Shown: piece by piece, positions 44,624-54,084 of the stretch
Position numbering within the stretch: the stretch's first letter is position 1
Layout: the number at the start of each line of letters is the position of its first letter
Source of the DNA: Mesocricetibacter intestinalis
Lineage (GTDB): Bacteria > Pseudomonadota > Gammaproteobacteria > Enterobacterales > Pasteurellaceae
Length of the DNA stretch: 64,000 nucleotides
Direction: 5' to 3'
Assembly: GCF_004363295.1 (NCBI RefSeq)
Contig: NZ_SNYQ01000002.1
Coordinates: 187,409-251,408 of the forward strand
The notes under the pieces: model-generated
What the model was told of the DNA's origin: nothing
Databases searched by the model: none
The model's input: the letters and a program-made list of their open reading frames with translations, nothing else
Program-made: the position numbers and the translations under genes

Positions 44624-44679
44624 AAGTGCGGTGTTTTTTTATCGTCGTTTTTAAACGACGTCGAAAAATCACCGCACTT
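44624..44679. terminator. Inverted uptake-sequence pair acting as terminator after cysN
   Basis: AAGTGCGGTG at 44624 and CACCGCACTT ending at 44679 are complementary uptake cores; a second palindrome CGTCGTTT/AAACGACG sits inside the loop. Paired uptake sequences often form terminators in this family. Confidence 0.8.
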
Positions 44680-44719
44680 ACGGGCAAGCAAGAATTACCC
44701 ATTTAATGCGGGGAACAAT

Positions 44720-46519
44720 ATGAGCACAAACACAACGAACGAATTTCCTTTTAGTGCGGAAACCGCACGTATTCTGAATGATTTAGCCCCTTTGCAGCTG
44801 GCTTGGCTTTCCGGCTACTGCTGGGCGAAAGCCGCCGCTTCGGGGGCGCAACCGGAAACAGCGGGCGTCCTTATACAAAGCGCGCCAACAGCAGAGCCTT
44901 TGGCGGTAACCGTACTGTCCGCTTCTCAAACCGGTAATGCCAAATCCGTTGCGGATAAACTGGCGCAGCAGTTGAGTGCGGCGGGAATCGGCGTAAAACG
45001 CAGCGCATTAAAGGACTATAAAGCTAAAAATATCGCTACGGAAAAATGCCTGCTGTTGGTAACTTCCACACAGGGGGAGGGCGAAGTTCCGGAAGAAGGG
45101 TTGCCTTTGTACAAATTCCTGCAGGGGCGAAAAGCACCGGATCTGAGCGGGCTGGAATATGCGGTGTTGGGATTGGGGGACAGCTCCTATCCCCAATTCT
45201 GTCGGGCCGGAAAAGATTTTGATCAACGCCTGAGCGAACTGGGGGCAAAAGCCTTAGCGCCACGAACCGATGCGGATCTGGATTTCACCGCTACCGCCGA
45301 CGGTTGGATCGAAAACATGGTGCGGATTATTCAGCAAAAAACAACGACTTCCACCGCCGTAAACGCTATTTCTCCCGTCGCCTCCAACAAAGCGGACCCG
45401 CAGGCGGTGTTTGATCGTCAGCATCCTTTTGCCGCTACTTTACTGACCAATCAGAAAATTACCGGTCGCCACTCGCAAAAAGACGTTCGCCATATAGAAC
45501 TGGATCTAAGCGGTTCCGGATTGAGTTACCAGCCGGGCGATGCGCTGGGGGTATGGTTTGAAAATGATCCCTTGTTAGTGGAGGAAATTCTACACGGCAG
45601 CGGCCTAAGCGGCGAGGAAGAAATAAAAATCCAAGACGAGGTCTTACCGCTTCGCACCGCGCTCTTATCCCGACTGGAAATCAGCCAGAATACGCCGAGC
45701 TTTGTAAAACAATATGCCGAACAAATTGATAATTCCGAACTGAAAGCATTGGCGGCAGAGGGAGAAAAACTGCAGGCTTATGTACAAAGTACCATGCTGG
45801 CGGACGTAGTGGCGGATTATCCGGGGAAATTAAGCGCAACGCAACTGGCAAACTTATTGCGTCCTTTACAGCCGCGCTTATATTCCATTTCCTCAGCGGC
45901 GGAAGAAGTGGGGGAGGAAGTCCATTTAACCTTAGGCGCCCTGCGTTTCGAACACCGGGGCAAAACCCGCAGCGGGGCGGCTTCAGGTTATTTGGCGGAT
46001 CGCGTACGCGAAGGGGACAGCATCAATATTTTTATCGAAAGCAATGAGAATTTCCGGCTGCCGGAACAGCAGGATAAACCCGTAATTATGATCGGCTCCG
46101 GTACCGGTATCGCACCTTTCCGCGCCTTTGTTCAACAGCGTGCGGCACAACAGGCGAGCGGCGAAAACTGGCTGATCTTCGGTAACCCGCATTTTACTCA
46201 GGATTTTTTATACCAGCTCGAATGGCAACAGTTTGTTAAAGAGGGCTATTTGCATAAGTATGATTTTGCCTGGTCGAGGGATCAAGCGCAAAAAATATAT
46301 GTTCAGGACAAAATTCGTCATAACGCAGATGAGCTTTGGCAATGGTTACAACGAGGCGCACATCTGTACGTTTGCGGCGATGCCTCCGGCATGGCGAAAG
46401 CGGTGGAAACAGCCTTGCTTGAAGTTATCGGGGAAAAGGGCGGTTTTGACAATGAAGGAGCGGAAGAATATTTGAACGAATTGCGTGAACAGGGTCGCTA
46501 TCAACGCGATATCTATTAA
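44720..46519 (+). CDS. cysJ: Sulfite reductase flavoprotein alpha subunit CysJ
   Basis: The 599-residue NADPH-oxidising flavoprotein of sulfite reductase. The N-terminal flavodoxin domain has [19 protein letters not shown] and [19 protein letters not shown] for FMN. The FAD domain shows RLYSISSA and the NADPH site [18 protein letters not shown] with [13 protein letters not shown]. The C-terminus [13 protein letters not shown] matches the family end. It starts a second transcriptional segment after the USS terminator and precedes cysI by 22 bases. Confidence 0.96.
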   Translation: MSTNTTNEFPFSAETARILNDLAPLQLAWLSGYCWAKAAASGAQPETAGVLIQSAPTAEPLAVTVLSASQTGNAKSVADKLAQQLSAAGIGVKRSALKDYKAKNIATEKCLLLVTSTQGEGEVPEEGLPLYKFLQGRKAPDLSGLEYAVLGLGDSSYPQFCRAGKDFDQRLSELGAKALAPRTDADLDFTATADGWIENMVRIIQQKTTTSTAVNAISPVASNKADPQAVFDRQHPFAATLLTNQKITGRHSQKDVRHIELDLSGSGLSYQPGDALGVWFENDPLLVEEILHGSGLSGEEEIKIQDEVLPLRTALLSRLEISQNTPSFVKQYAEQIDNSELKALAAEGEKLQAYVQSTMLADVVADYPGKLSATQLANLLRPLQPRLYSISSAAEEVGEEVHLTLGALRFEHRGKTRSGAASGYLADRVREGDSINIFIESNENFRLPEQQDKPVIMIGSGTGIAPFRAFVQQRAAQQASGENWLIFGNPHFTQDFLYQLEWQQFVKEGYLHKYDFAWSRDQAQKIYVQDKIRHNADELWQWLQRGAHLYVCGDASGMAKAVETALLEVIGEKGGFDNEGAEEYLNELREQGRYQRDIY

Positions 46520-46541
46520 TTTTATTGGTGGGGATAAAGAA

Positions 46542-48308
46542 ATGAGTAAACAGGATATAGAAAATCAGGATTGGAAAAAACAACCGCTGTCCGATAACGA
46601 AAGGCTAAAACGGGAGAGTAATTTTTTACGCGGCACCATTTTGGAGGATTTGGCGGATCCGCTCAGCGGCGGGTTCAAAGGGGATAACTTTCAGTTGATT
46701 CGGTTCCACGGTATGTACGAGCAGGACGATCGGGACATTCGCGCCGAACGTTTGCAGGAAAAGCTTGAGCCGCTTAAATTCATGTTGTTACGTTGTCGCT
46801 TACCCGGCGGTATTATTAAACCTCAGCAATGGATTGAAATCGATAAATTTGCCCGGGAACATACCTATTATCAATCCATCCGCTTAACCAATCGTCAGAC
46901 TTTCCAGTATCACGGCGTGCCCAAAGGGCAGTTGCAGTCGATGCATCGTCTGCTGCATAAAATCGGGCTGGATTCCATTGCTACCGCCGCGGATATGAAT
47001 CGTAACGTACTCTGTACCTCCAACCCGATTGAATCGGAATTGCATCAGCAGGCCTATGAGTTTGCCAAGAAAATTTCCGAACATTTGTTACCGCGTTCCA
47101 GGGGATATTTGGATGTATGGGTGGACGGTAAAAAAATCGGCAGTTCGGAAGAGCTGCTAAAGCCGGAAGAAGAGCCTATCTTGGGTAACACTTTTTTACC
47201 GCGTAAGTTTAAAACCGCCGTTGCGATCCCGCCCCTTAATGATGTGGATGTGTACGGTAACGATTTAAATTTTATCGCCGTTCAGGACCAAGCGGGAAAA
47301 TTATGCGGCTTTAATGTTCTGGCGGGCGGCGGGCTTTCTATGGAACATGGTAATACTAAAACCTATCCGAACGTTTCCTTAGAACTGGGTTATGTGCCGT
47401 TGGATAAAACCTTAGCGGCAGCAGAAGCCGTTGTTACAACGCAACGGGATTTCGGTAACCGCAGTGATCGTAAAAATGCCCGTACCCGCTATACCATTCA
47501 ACGTATGACCTTGGAAGGCTTCCGAGCCGAAGTGGAAAAGCGCATGGGGGCAAAATTCGAACCCATACGCCCGTTTAAATTCACTGAACGGGGCGATCGT
47601 ATCGGTTGGGTTAAAGGGATTGATAATAACTGGCATTTAACGCTGTTTATCGAGAGCGGGCGTTTAACCGATCAGCCGGATAAACCGCTATTGACCGGTA
47701 TGCTGGAAATAGCCAAGGTACATAAGGGGGATTTTCGTATTACCGCCAATCAAAATATGATTATCGCCAATGTGGCGGAGCAGGATAAGGCGCAAATCGA
47801 AGCCTTGGCGCGCCGTTACGGTTTGATTTCCCATCGGGTCAGCAAACTGCGCGAATATTCTATGTCCTGCGTTTCTTTTCCCACCTGCCCCTTGGCCATG
47901 GCGGAAGCGGAACGGATTTTACCGGCATTTATCGATGAACTGGATAAACTGATGGCTAAATATCAACTTAGCGATGATTTTATCGTTACCCGCATTACCG
48001 GTTGTCCGAACGGTTGCGGACGGGCGATGCTGGCGGAAATCGGCCTGGTGGGAAAAGCCCCGGGGCGTTATAACCTGCATATCGGCGGTGATCGCGAAGG
48101 GGCGCGTATTCCGCGTCTGTATCGGGAAAATATTACCCTGGCGGAAATTCAGCAGGAACTGGACGCTCTGATCGGGCGCTGGGCGGCGGAACGTGAGGAA
48201 AACGAAGGTTTCGGTGATTTTGTGATTCGCACAGGTATTATTCAACCGGTGGTAAATGCTGCTGTGGATTTCTGGAATGCCGCATTGATTCCGACGCTTA
48301 ACAATTGA
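46542..48308 (+). CDS. cysI: Sulfite reductase hemoprotein beta subunit CysI
   Basis: The 588-residue siroheme/[4Fe-4S] subunit that reduces sulfite to sulfide. Cluster ligands are Cys443 and Cys449 ([16 protein letters not shown]) and Cys488 and Cys492 ([10 protein letters not shown]), with the same spacing as in E. coli. The conserved basic active-site region around [13 protein letters not shown] is present. Start: ATG 46542 follows GGTGGGGATAAAG; a longer frame from 46485 overlaps cysJ and lacks a ribosome-binding site, so it is rejected. Last gene of the sulfur cluster. Confidence 0.96.
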   Translation: MSKQDIENQDWKKQPLSDNERLKRESNFLRGTILEDLADPLSGGFKGDNFQLIRFHGMYEQDDRDIRAERLQEKLEPLKFMLLRCRLPGGIIKPQQWIEIDKFAREHTYYQSIRLTNRQTFQYHGVPKGQLQSMHRLLHKIGLDSIATAADMNRNVLCTSNPIESELHQQAYEFAKKISEHLLPRSRGYLDVWVDGKKIGSSEELLKPEEEPILGNTFLPRKFKTAVAIPPLNDVDVYGNDLNFIAVQDQAGKLCGFNVLAGGGLSMEHGNTKTYPNVSLELGYVPLDKTLAAAEAVVTTQRDFGNRSDRKNARTRYTIQRMTLEGFRAEVEKRMGAKFEPIRPFKFTERGDRIGWVKGIDNNWHLTLFIESGRLTDQPDKPLLTGMLEIAKVHKGDFRITANQNMIIANVAEQDKAQIEALARRYGLISHRVSKLREYSMSCVSFPTCPLAMAEAERILPAFIDELDKLMAKYQLSDDFIVTRITGCPNGCGRAMLAEIGLVGKAPGRYNLHIGGDREGARIPRLYRENITLAEIQQELDALIGRWAAEREENEGFGDFVIRTGIIQPVVNAAVDFWNAALIPTLNN

Positions 48309-48368
48309 TTTATGGGGGCTAAACAGACTTATCCTTAAAGCCTTAGGCAAAATAGCAGCTATGTTGAA

Positions 48369-48411
48369 AGCCGGATTTATCCTAGCGGGTAACTCCGGCT
48401 GATATTTTTAA
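48369..48411 (+). terminator. Probable terminator after cysJI
   Basis: AGCCGGA at 48369-48375 pairs with TCCGGCT at 48394-48400 and is followed by GATATTTTTA. Confidence 0.5.
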
Positions 48412-48565
48412 GGGATTTAAGAAAGCGGCAAATTAAAGCATAAGCCCTGAAAAAAGATCGCAGTCTGAATTCAATTTTGTTAAACTCGGCAAGAAAAACT
48501 CCCGTCATCTTAATTGATCTCGTCGTTTTTCATACGGACTTTTTAAATTCATTTGGAACAGAGAC

Positions 48566-49876
48566 ATGGAACATCAATCTTCTCTTCAGCGCTTTTTTCA
48601 GCTAAAACAACATAATAGTTCGGTAAAAACGGAAATTATCGCCGGATTGACCACATTTTTCACCATGGTATATATCGTTTTTGTGAACCCCTCCATTTTA
48701 GGCGATGCCGGTATGGACAAACAGGTGGTCTTTGTAACTACCTGCCTTATTGCGGGCTTGGGTACCATCGCCATGGGGCTGTTCAGTAACCTGCCGATTG
48801 CATTGGCGCCCGCCATGGGGCTAAATGCGTTTTTCGCTTATGTGGTGGTGGGTAAACTGGGGTATTCTTGGCAAATCGGTATGGGCGCCATTTTTTGGGG
48901 CTCCGTGGGCTTATTATTGCTGACATTATTCCAGATTCGTTACTGGCTTATGGCTTCCATTCCCTTAAGCCTGCGGGTCGGCATCGGGGCGGGTATCGGA
49001 TTTTTTATCGCCCTGATCGGCTTTAAAAATATGGGTTTGGTGGTAGCCAATCCCGCAACCTTGGTAGCGCTTGGCGATTTGCATGATCCGAAAGTATTAT
49101 TGGGCATTTTAGGTTTCTTTATTATTGTCGTACTGGCGGCGCGCAATATTTTTTCCGGCGTACTGGTTTCTATTGTAACTATTACCGCTCTGGCTTTGTA
49201 TTTTGATCAGAATGTTATTTTCCAAGGCATTATTTCCATGCCGCCGAGTTTGGACGCGGTGGTCGGAAAAGTAGATATCGCCGGTGCTTTGGATACCGCA
49301 CTGCTCGGCATTATTTTCTCTTTTTTACTGGTGAATTTGTTCGATTCTTCGGGAACATTGCTAGGGGTAACGGATAAGGCGGGCATTAGCGATGCACAAG
49401 GACGATTCCCGAAAATGAAACAGGCGTTATATGTGGATAGCGTCAGTGCGGTGAGCGGTTCCTTTATCGGAACTTCCGCTATCAGTACCTATGTGGAAAG
49501 CGGCGCCGGAGTGTCTGTTGGCGGTCGTACCGGTATGACCGCGGTTACGGTGGGCGTTTTATTCCTGCTGACCATTTTCTTTTCTCCGCTGGCGGCGCTG
49601 GTTCCGGCTTATGCAACGGCGGGAGCCTTGGTTTATGTCGGCATTTTAATGGCTTCCAGCCTGATTAAGGTTAAATGGGAAGATCTGACCGAAGCGGCAC
49701 CGGCGTTTATTACCGCCGCCATGATGCCTTTTACTTATTCTATTACGGAAGGTATCGCCTTCGGTTTTATCAGCTACTGTATTATGAAAGCCGGAACCGG
49801 ACGACTAAAAGAAATTAACGGGCCGGTTTGGGTGGTTTCCCTGCTGTTCTTAATTAAATTTATATGGGTCGGCTAA
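48566..49876 (+). CDS. NCS2-family purine permease (AzgA/AdeP-GhxP type)
   Basis: A 436-residue inner-membrane permease for adenine, guanine or hypoxanthine by family. TEIIAGLTTFFTMVYIVFVNP at the N-terminus, LAPAMGLNAFFAYVVV, VNLFDSSGTLLGVTDKAG and the central GTSAISTYVESGAGVSVGGR (the substrate-binding TM8/TM10 area) are typical of the bacterial purine branch. About 12-14 transmembrane segments. The ribosome-binding site GGAACAGAGAC precedes ATG 48566. No purine riboswitch or clear PurR operator was seen upstream. Which purine is carried cannot be decided. Confidence 0.92.
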   Translation: MEHQSSLQRFFQLKQHNSSVKTEIIAGLTTFFTMVYIVFVNPSILGDAGMDKQVVFVTTCLIAGLGTIAMGLFSNLPIALAPAMGLNAFFAYVVVGKLGYSWQIGMGAIFWGSVGLLLLTLFQIRYWLMASIPLSLRVGIGAGIGFFIALIGFKNMGLVVANPATLVALGDLHDPKVLLGILGFFIIVVLAARNIFSGVLVSIVTITALALYFDQNVIFQGIISMPPSLDAVVGKVDIAGALDTALLGIIFSFLLVNLFDSSGTLLGVTDKAGISDAQGRFPKMKQALYVDSVSAVSGSFIGTSAISTYVESGAGVSVGGRTGMTAVTVGVLFLLTIFFSPLAALVPAYATAGALVYVGILMASSLIKVKWEDLTEAAPAFITAAMMPFTYSITEGIAFGFISYCIMKAGTGRLKEINGPVWVVSLLFLIKFIWVG

Positions 49877-49904
49877 GTCCGACCTTCGGATAGAGGAAAA
49901 AATT

Positions 49905-50261
49905 ATGCAGAAATTACTTTTTATTATTAACTCCGCCCCCTACGGCAACGAAAGTTTCTTCAGCGGATTACGGTTGGCGCTACAGCTGCAGGAACAGTAT
50001 AAAGAGGAGATTGAACTGAAGTTGTTTTTAATGTCCGATGCGGTAAGCGGCGGACTGGCCAAACAGCAGCCGGCGGAAGGATACCATGTTCAGCAGATGC
50101 TGGAAATTCTGACCGCACAGGGCGCAACGGTGAAACTTTGTAAAACCTGTACCAATGCGCGCGGTATTACCGAGCTGCCGTTGGCGGAGGGGGTTCAGAT
50201 CGGCACCTTAATCGAACTGGCGGACTGGACGTTTGAAGCGGATAAAGTACTGAACTTCTAA
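49905..50261 (+). CDS. DsrE/YchN-like family protein
   Basis: A 118-residue soluble protein of the DsrE fold: KLLFIINSAPYGNESFFSGLRLAL opens as in YchN, followed by LFLMSDAV and VKLCKTCTNARGI. The CxxC cysteines in CKTC sit where DsrE-type proteins carry their reactive cysteine. Members bind or relay sulfur in some organisms, but YchN-like proteins are not functionally defined. It lies 28 bases after the purine permease with AGAGGAAAAAATT before its ATG, so probably in the same transcript, and is followed by a terminator. Confidence 0.88.
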   Translation: MQKLLFIINSAPYGNESFFSGLRLALQLQEQYKEEIELKLFLMSDAVSGGLAKQQPAEGYHVQQMLEILTAQGATVKLCKTCTNARGITELPLAEGVQIGTLIELADWTFEADKVLNF

Positions 50262-50275
50262 TTTTCCGCTATATT

Positions 50276-50306
50276 TGACGCCTTCCTGCGGGAAGGCGTT
50301 GTTTTA
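50276..50306 (+). terminator. Rho-independent terminator after the DsrE-family gene
   Basis: ACGCCTTCC, loop TGCG, GGAAGGCGT: perfect 9-bp stem followed by TGTTTTA. Confidence 0.85.
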
Positions 50307-50385
50307 TGGGAAGGGAGCCGGCTAACGGCAAAATTGCTATAATAACGCCGCCTTATAATCAATGGCCCTTTATACTGAAAAAAGC

Positions 50386-53300
50386 ATGGAAAAAACTACC
50401 GCACTTGATCCTGTTTCCGTCCCGCTGAACAGTCGGGTATTAATCGAAGCTTCGGCGGGTACCGGCAAAACCTATACCATCGCCTCATTATATTTAAGGT
50501 TGTTGCTGCAAGCCGGACAGCCGGCGGCACATAATTTTGCCCGCCCGCTGAGGGTGGAGCAGATTCTGGTGGTTACCTTTACCGAAGCGGCGACCCAGGA
50601 ATTAAAGGCGAGGATCCGCGAACGTATTCAAAGGGCTAAGGCCTTACTCAATATTTACCGCCGCCAGGGGGATAAGGCGATTTTTCGCAATACGGATAAT
50701 GCGATGTTGGAAACGCTGGTGGACGAGTTGGATATCGGTCTGGCGGTGGAACGCCTGAATATTGCGGAACGAAATATGGATATGGCGGCGATTTATACTA
50801 TTCACGGTTTTTGTCGCCGTATGTTGATGCAGTACGCTTTTCATTCCGGCATTCATTTCGATTTGGAACTGGTGGCTGACGAAAGCGAACTGATAGAGAG
50901 ATTCTGCGCAGAATTTTGGCGCGAGAATTTTTATCCGCAGCCTTTGCAGATCGCCCGTTTTATTCATCGCCATTTTATTTCGCCACAGCAGGTTATGGCG
51001 GAAATTCGCCCTTATGTGTATGGCGATATGTTGAAAATAGAAACCCAGCACGGCAGTTTACTGAATCTTTCTTTGCAGGAATTTTTCGAAGGTTATTTAT
51101 TACGAGGGCAACAGGCATTAGATCAACTGAAAGCCGCATGGCTGGCGCAGGCGGAGGATATCGAAAGGCTGATTCTGGAGGAAATTGGGCGCGATTATAA
51201 AAAAGGCGAAAAAAAACGTCTGAAACGACGGGTCTTTAATTCTTCCAATCCGCCTAAATGGCTGCGCGAAATGAAGGATTGGGCGCAAAATTCCTATGAA
51301 ACCGCCCTGCCGGAAAAGGGGATAAAGTATTTTTCCCAACAGGCTTTAATCGATTATGCGGAAGAGGGCGCGGAGCCTATTTACCATCCGCTGTTTGAAC
51401 AATTGGATAATGTAAGGGAAAGCCTTGCGGATACGGAATTATATCGCAAACTGATCCTTGCCCATTATATTCGGGGCGTAAGAGCTAAATTGCTGGATTA
51501 CAAACTGAAGCATAAAGAAAAGAGCTTTGAGGATCTGCTCCATCTGTTTAAACAGGCCTTATATGCTCGGAGCGGCGACGAACTGGCGGATGCCGTCCGC
51601 CACCGTTATCCTTTTGCCATGATTGACGAATTTCAGGATACCGATAACAATCAATACCAGATTTTCCACAAACTCTATATGGGCGCGCCGACCAACGCGG
51701 AAATTCCAACCGGTTTTTTAATGATCGGGGATCCGAAACAGGCTATTTATCGCTTCCGCGGTGCGGATATTTTCACTTACCTGAAAGCCTCAAGGCAGGC
51801 AGCGCTTCGTCTAACCCTAGGATTAAATTATCGCTCCCATCAGGATTTATTGAAGGCGGTTAATGGGCTGTTTGACTTTTCTCTGCATGCGCCCTTCTTA
51901 TATAAAGGCATAGGTTTTGAACCGGTGGGCAACGGCAAAAAGCTATCGCCCTTTATGGATAACGGACAAAAGGCCGCTGCCTTTGATTTTTATCTCGGCG
52001 ACGAAACCCAAGCCGCCCGTTGTTGTGCGCAAAGTATTGCCCGATGGTTGAAGGATGCGGCGCAGAATAATACCGGATTTGGCGGAGAGCAAGAACTGGT
52101 TCCGTTACAGCCGAAGGATATTGCCGTACTGGTGCGCAATCGCTATGAGGCCGCAGAGATCCGAAAAGCCTTATTGGCCTATGATATCCCTTCGGTTTAT
52201 TTATCTGACGATAGCAACGTATTCGATGCCGGGGAAGCTAAAGATTTATTACTGATTTTGAATGCCTGTCTTAACCCTCTGAACGAACGTAATATTTTAA
52301 ATGCGATTGCCACCTCGACTTTTTCACTGACGGCGCAGGATATTCACCATATCAAGCATAGTGAAAAGGATTGGGAACAATGGGTGGAGCGCTTTTTGCA
52401 TTATCAGCGCATCTGGCGCTATCAGGGCGTTTTAGCCATGCTGCATCGCCTATTTATGCGCGAAGCTATAGTGCAGCGCTTGATTGGTAGCGCAGAAGGG
52501 GAAAGAAGGGTAACGGATCTGTTTCATCTGGCGGAGCTTTTGCAACAGGCTGCCGCCACAAATGAAAATGAAGCTGCCCTGGTACATTGGCTGGAGGCGC
52601 AGATTCAGGGAGAGAACCGCACCGATGCTCAGCGCATAAGATTGGAAAGCGAACGGCAGCTGGTCAGAGTGGTAACCGTACATAAATCCAAAGGACTCGA
52701 ATATCCTCTCGTTTGGTTGCCTTTTATCGCTAAAGGCGTTAAAACGCCGTCGCGACGGGATATTTCCACTTATTATGATAAGGCGCGGGAAGCAATACAT
52801 TGGGATATGGATAATCAACATCAAGAGCAGCGAGATAAGGAATCCCTGGCGGAAGAAATGCGTCTGCTGTATGTTGCTTTAACCCGAGCTAAATACCATA
52901 TTTCTTTTGTTTTGCCGACGCAGTTTGAAAAACAATGGAATGCTCTGCTATATGCATTGACTCAGGGCGAAATCGGCGAAACAAGGGGGCTTGACGGCAC
53001 TTATCAGAGCCGGCCTTTGTTGGAGGCATTGGGGCGGCGTATCGGCGAACAGAATTTACGTATTATGGCGTTCGATGGAGAAGAGGAGATTGCTGCGCTA
53101 ACGGAGGAAATTCGGCCTCCGCTGCTGGAGGGAGAATACTTTAACCTTAATATCGAACGGGACTGGCGGGTTCTCGGCTTTACCGCGCTGGCACGTATGC
53201 ATGAACAAAAGAGTTCGGGTATGCTTGCGTCTTCGGAACCGCTAAGCGGGGTGGATTTTTATGCTTTTTCCGAGCAGGGAGAATACGCGGGAGAAGAACG

Positions 53301-54072
53301 GAATAACTTTTCCCTTGCGGCGGATAATATGTCGCCGGAGGGGCAACAGGAAAGCCGTTTTCAGGATTATCCGCCGGGGTTTTCGCCCGTTGATTTTCCG
53401 CACGGAATTTATGTGGGGAACGCCCTACATCGTTATTTCGAAAAATATGCTTTCGGCCCGGTGGCGGAAGAGGGGATACAGTCCTTATGCCACACATTAC
53501 AGCTGGCGCAAGAATGGCAGGCGCCGCTCGCTCAATGGTTGGAAAATATCCGCAGCCATCCCCTGGCAGAGGTCGGCATCGCCCTGAAAGATTTGGCTCC
53601 CTCGGATTATCTGCAGGAAATGCAGTTTTATCTGAAATTAAGCCGCAATCTCAAGATTGGAGAATTTAATCGTCTGCTGCAACAATATCATCCGCTGTAT
53701 TGCCGGGACTGGCAGTTAGAGGAAATTAAAGGCATGATCCGAGGGTTTATGGATTTGGTTTTCCGCCATGGGGGAAAATATTATATTGCCGATTATAAAT
53801 CCAATCTGTTAGGTATGAGTCCGCAACATTATGGCAAGGATGTTTTGCAACAAGGGATGCAAAATAATCAATATGATCTGCAATATTTACTCTATACCCT
53901 GGCCCTGCATCGTTATCTTGGTACGCGGGACAGCAATTATTGCTACCGCCGCGATTTCGGCGGCGTATACTATCTCTTCCTACGCGGTATGAACGGCAGG
54001 GAAGAAGAATACGGCGTGTTTTACACTAAACCTGATGAGCGTCTGATTGAAGCGCTGGACGCACTTTTTTAA
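50386..54072 (+). CDS. recB: Exodeoxyribonuclease V beta subunit RecB
   Basis: The helicase-nuclease subunit of RecBCD, about 1228 residues. SF1 helicase motifs: EASAGTGKTYTIASLYLR (Walker A), MIDEFQDTD (motif II), PKQAIYRFRGADIF, LNYRSH, VVTVHKSKGLEYPLVWLPF and LLYVALTRAKY. The C-terminal nuclease domain has MIRGFMDLVFRHGGKYYIAD followed by YKSN. I chose ATG 50386 because it places Walker A about 20 residues from the N-terminus, as in E. coli; an in-frame ATG at 50362 is possible. Neither has a good ribosome-binding site. TATAAT boxes at 50338 and 50354 may belong to its promoter. recD follows after 12 bases; recC is not in the window. Confidence 0.95.
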   Translation: MEKTTALDPVSVPLNSRVLIEASAGTGKTYTIASLYLRLLLQAGQPAAHNFARPLRVEQILVVTFTEAATQELKARIRERIQRAKALLNIYRRQGDKAIFRNTDNAMLETLVDELDIGLAVERLNIAERNMDMAAIYTIHGFCRRMLMQYAFHSGIHFDLELVADESELIERFCAEFWRENFYPQPLQIARFIHRHFISPQQVMAEIRPYVYGDMLKIETQHGSLLNLSLQEFFEGYLLRGQQALDQLKAAWLAQAEDIERLILEEIGRDYKKGEKKRLKRRVFNSSNPPKWLREMKDWAQNSYETALPEKGIKYFSQQALIDYAEEGAEPIYHPLFEQLDNVRESLADTELYRKLILAHYIRGVRAKLLDYKLKHKEKSFEDLLHLFKQALYARSGDELADAVRHRYPFAMIDEFQDTDNNQYQIFHKLYMGAPTNAEIPTGFLMIGDPKQAIYRFRGADIFTYLKASRQAALRLTLGLNYRSHQDLLKAVNGLFDFSLHAPFLYKGIGFEPVGNGKKLSPFMDNGQKAAAFDFYLGDETQAARCCAQSIARWLKDAAQNNTGFGGEQELVPLQPKDIAVLVRNRYEAAEIRKALLAYDIPSVYLSDDSNVFDAGEAKDLLLILNACLNPLNERNILNAIATSTFSLTAQDIHHIKHSEKDWEQWVERFLHYQRIWRYQGVLAMLHRLFMREAIVQRLIGSAEGERRVTDLFHLAELLQQAAATNENEAALVHWLEAQIQGENRTDAQRIRLESERQLVRVVTVHKSKGLEYPLVWLPFIAKGVKTPSRRDISTYYDKAREAIHWDMDNQHQEQRDKESLAEEMRLLYVALTRAKYHISFVLPTQFEKQWNALLYALTQGEIGETRGLDGTYQSRPLLEALGRRIGEQNLRIMAFDGEEEIAALTEEIRPPLLEGEYFNLNIERDWRVLGFTALARMHEQKSSGMLASSEPLSGVDFYAFSEQGEYAGEERNNFSLAADNMSPEGQQESRFQDYPPGFSPVDFPHGIYVGNALHRYFEKYAFGPVAEEGIQSLCHTLQLAQEWQAPLAQWLENIRSHPLAEVGIALKDLAPSDYLQEMQFYLKLSRNLKIGEFNRLLQQYHPLYCRDWQLEEIKGMIRGFMDLVFRHGGKYYIADYKSNLLGMSPQHYGKDVLQQGMQNNQYDLQYLLYTLALHRYLGTRDSNYCYRRDFGGVYYLFLRGMNGREEEYGVFYTKPDERLIEALDALF
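50398..50406 (-). other. DNA uptake signal core at the start of recB
   Basis: ACCGCACTT within the first codons of recB. Confidence 0.75.
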
Positions 54073-54084
54073 GCGGGATTCCAT

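Noticed and set aside
48412-48565. A purine riboswitch or PurR operator before the purine permease
   Set aside because: I found neither the riboswitch core pattern nor a palindrome like ACGCAAACGTTTGCGT.
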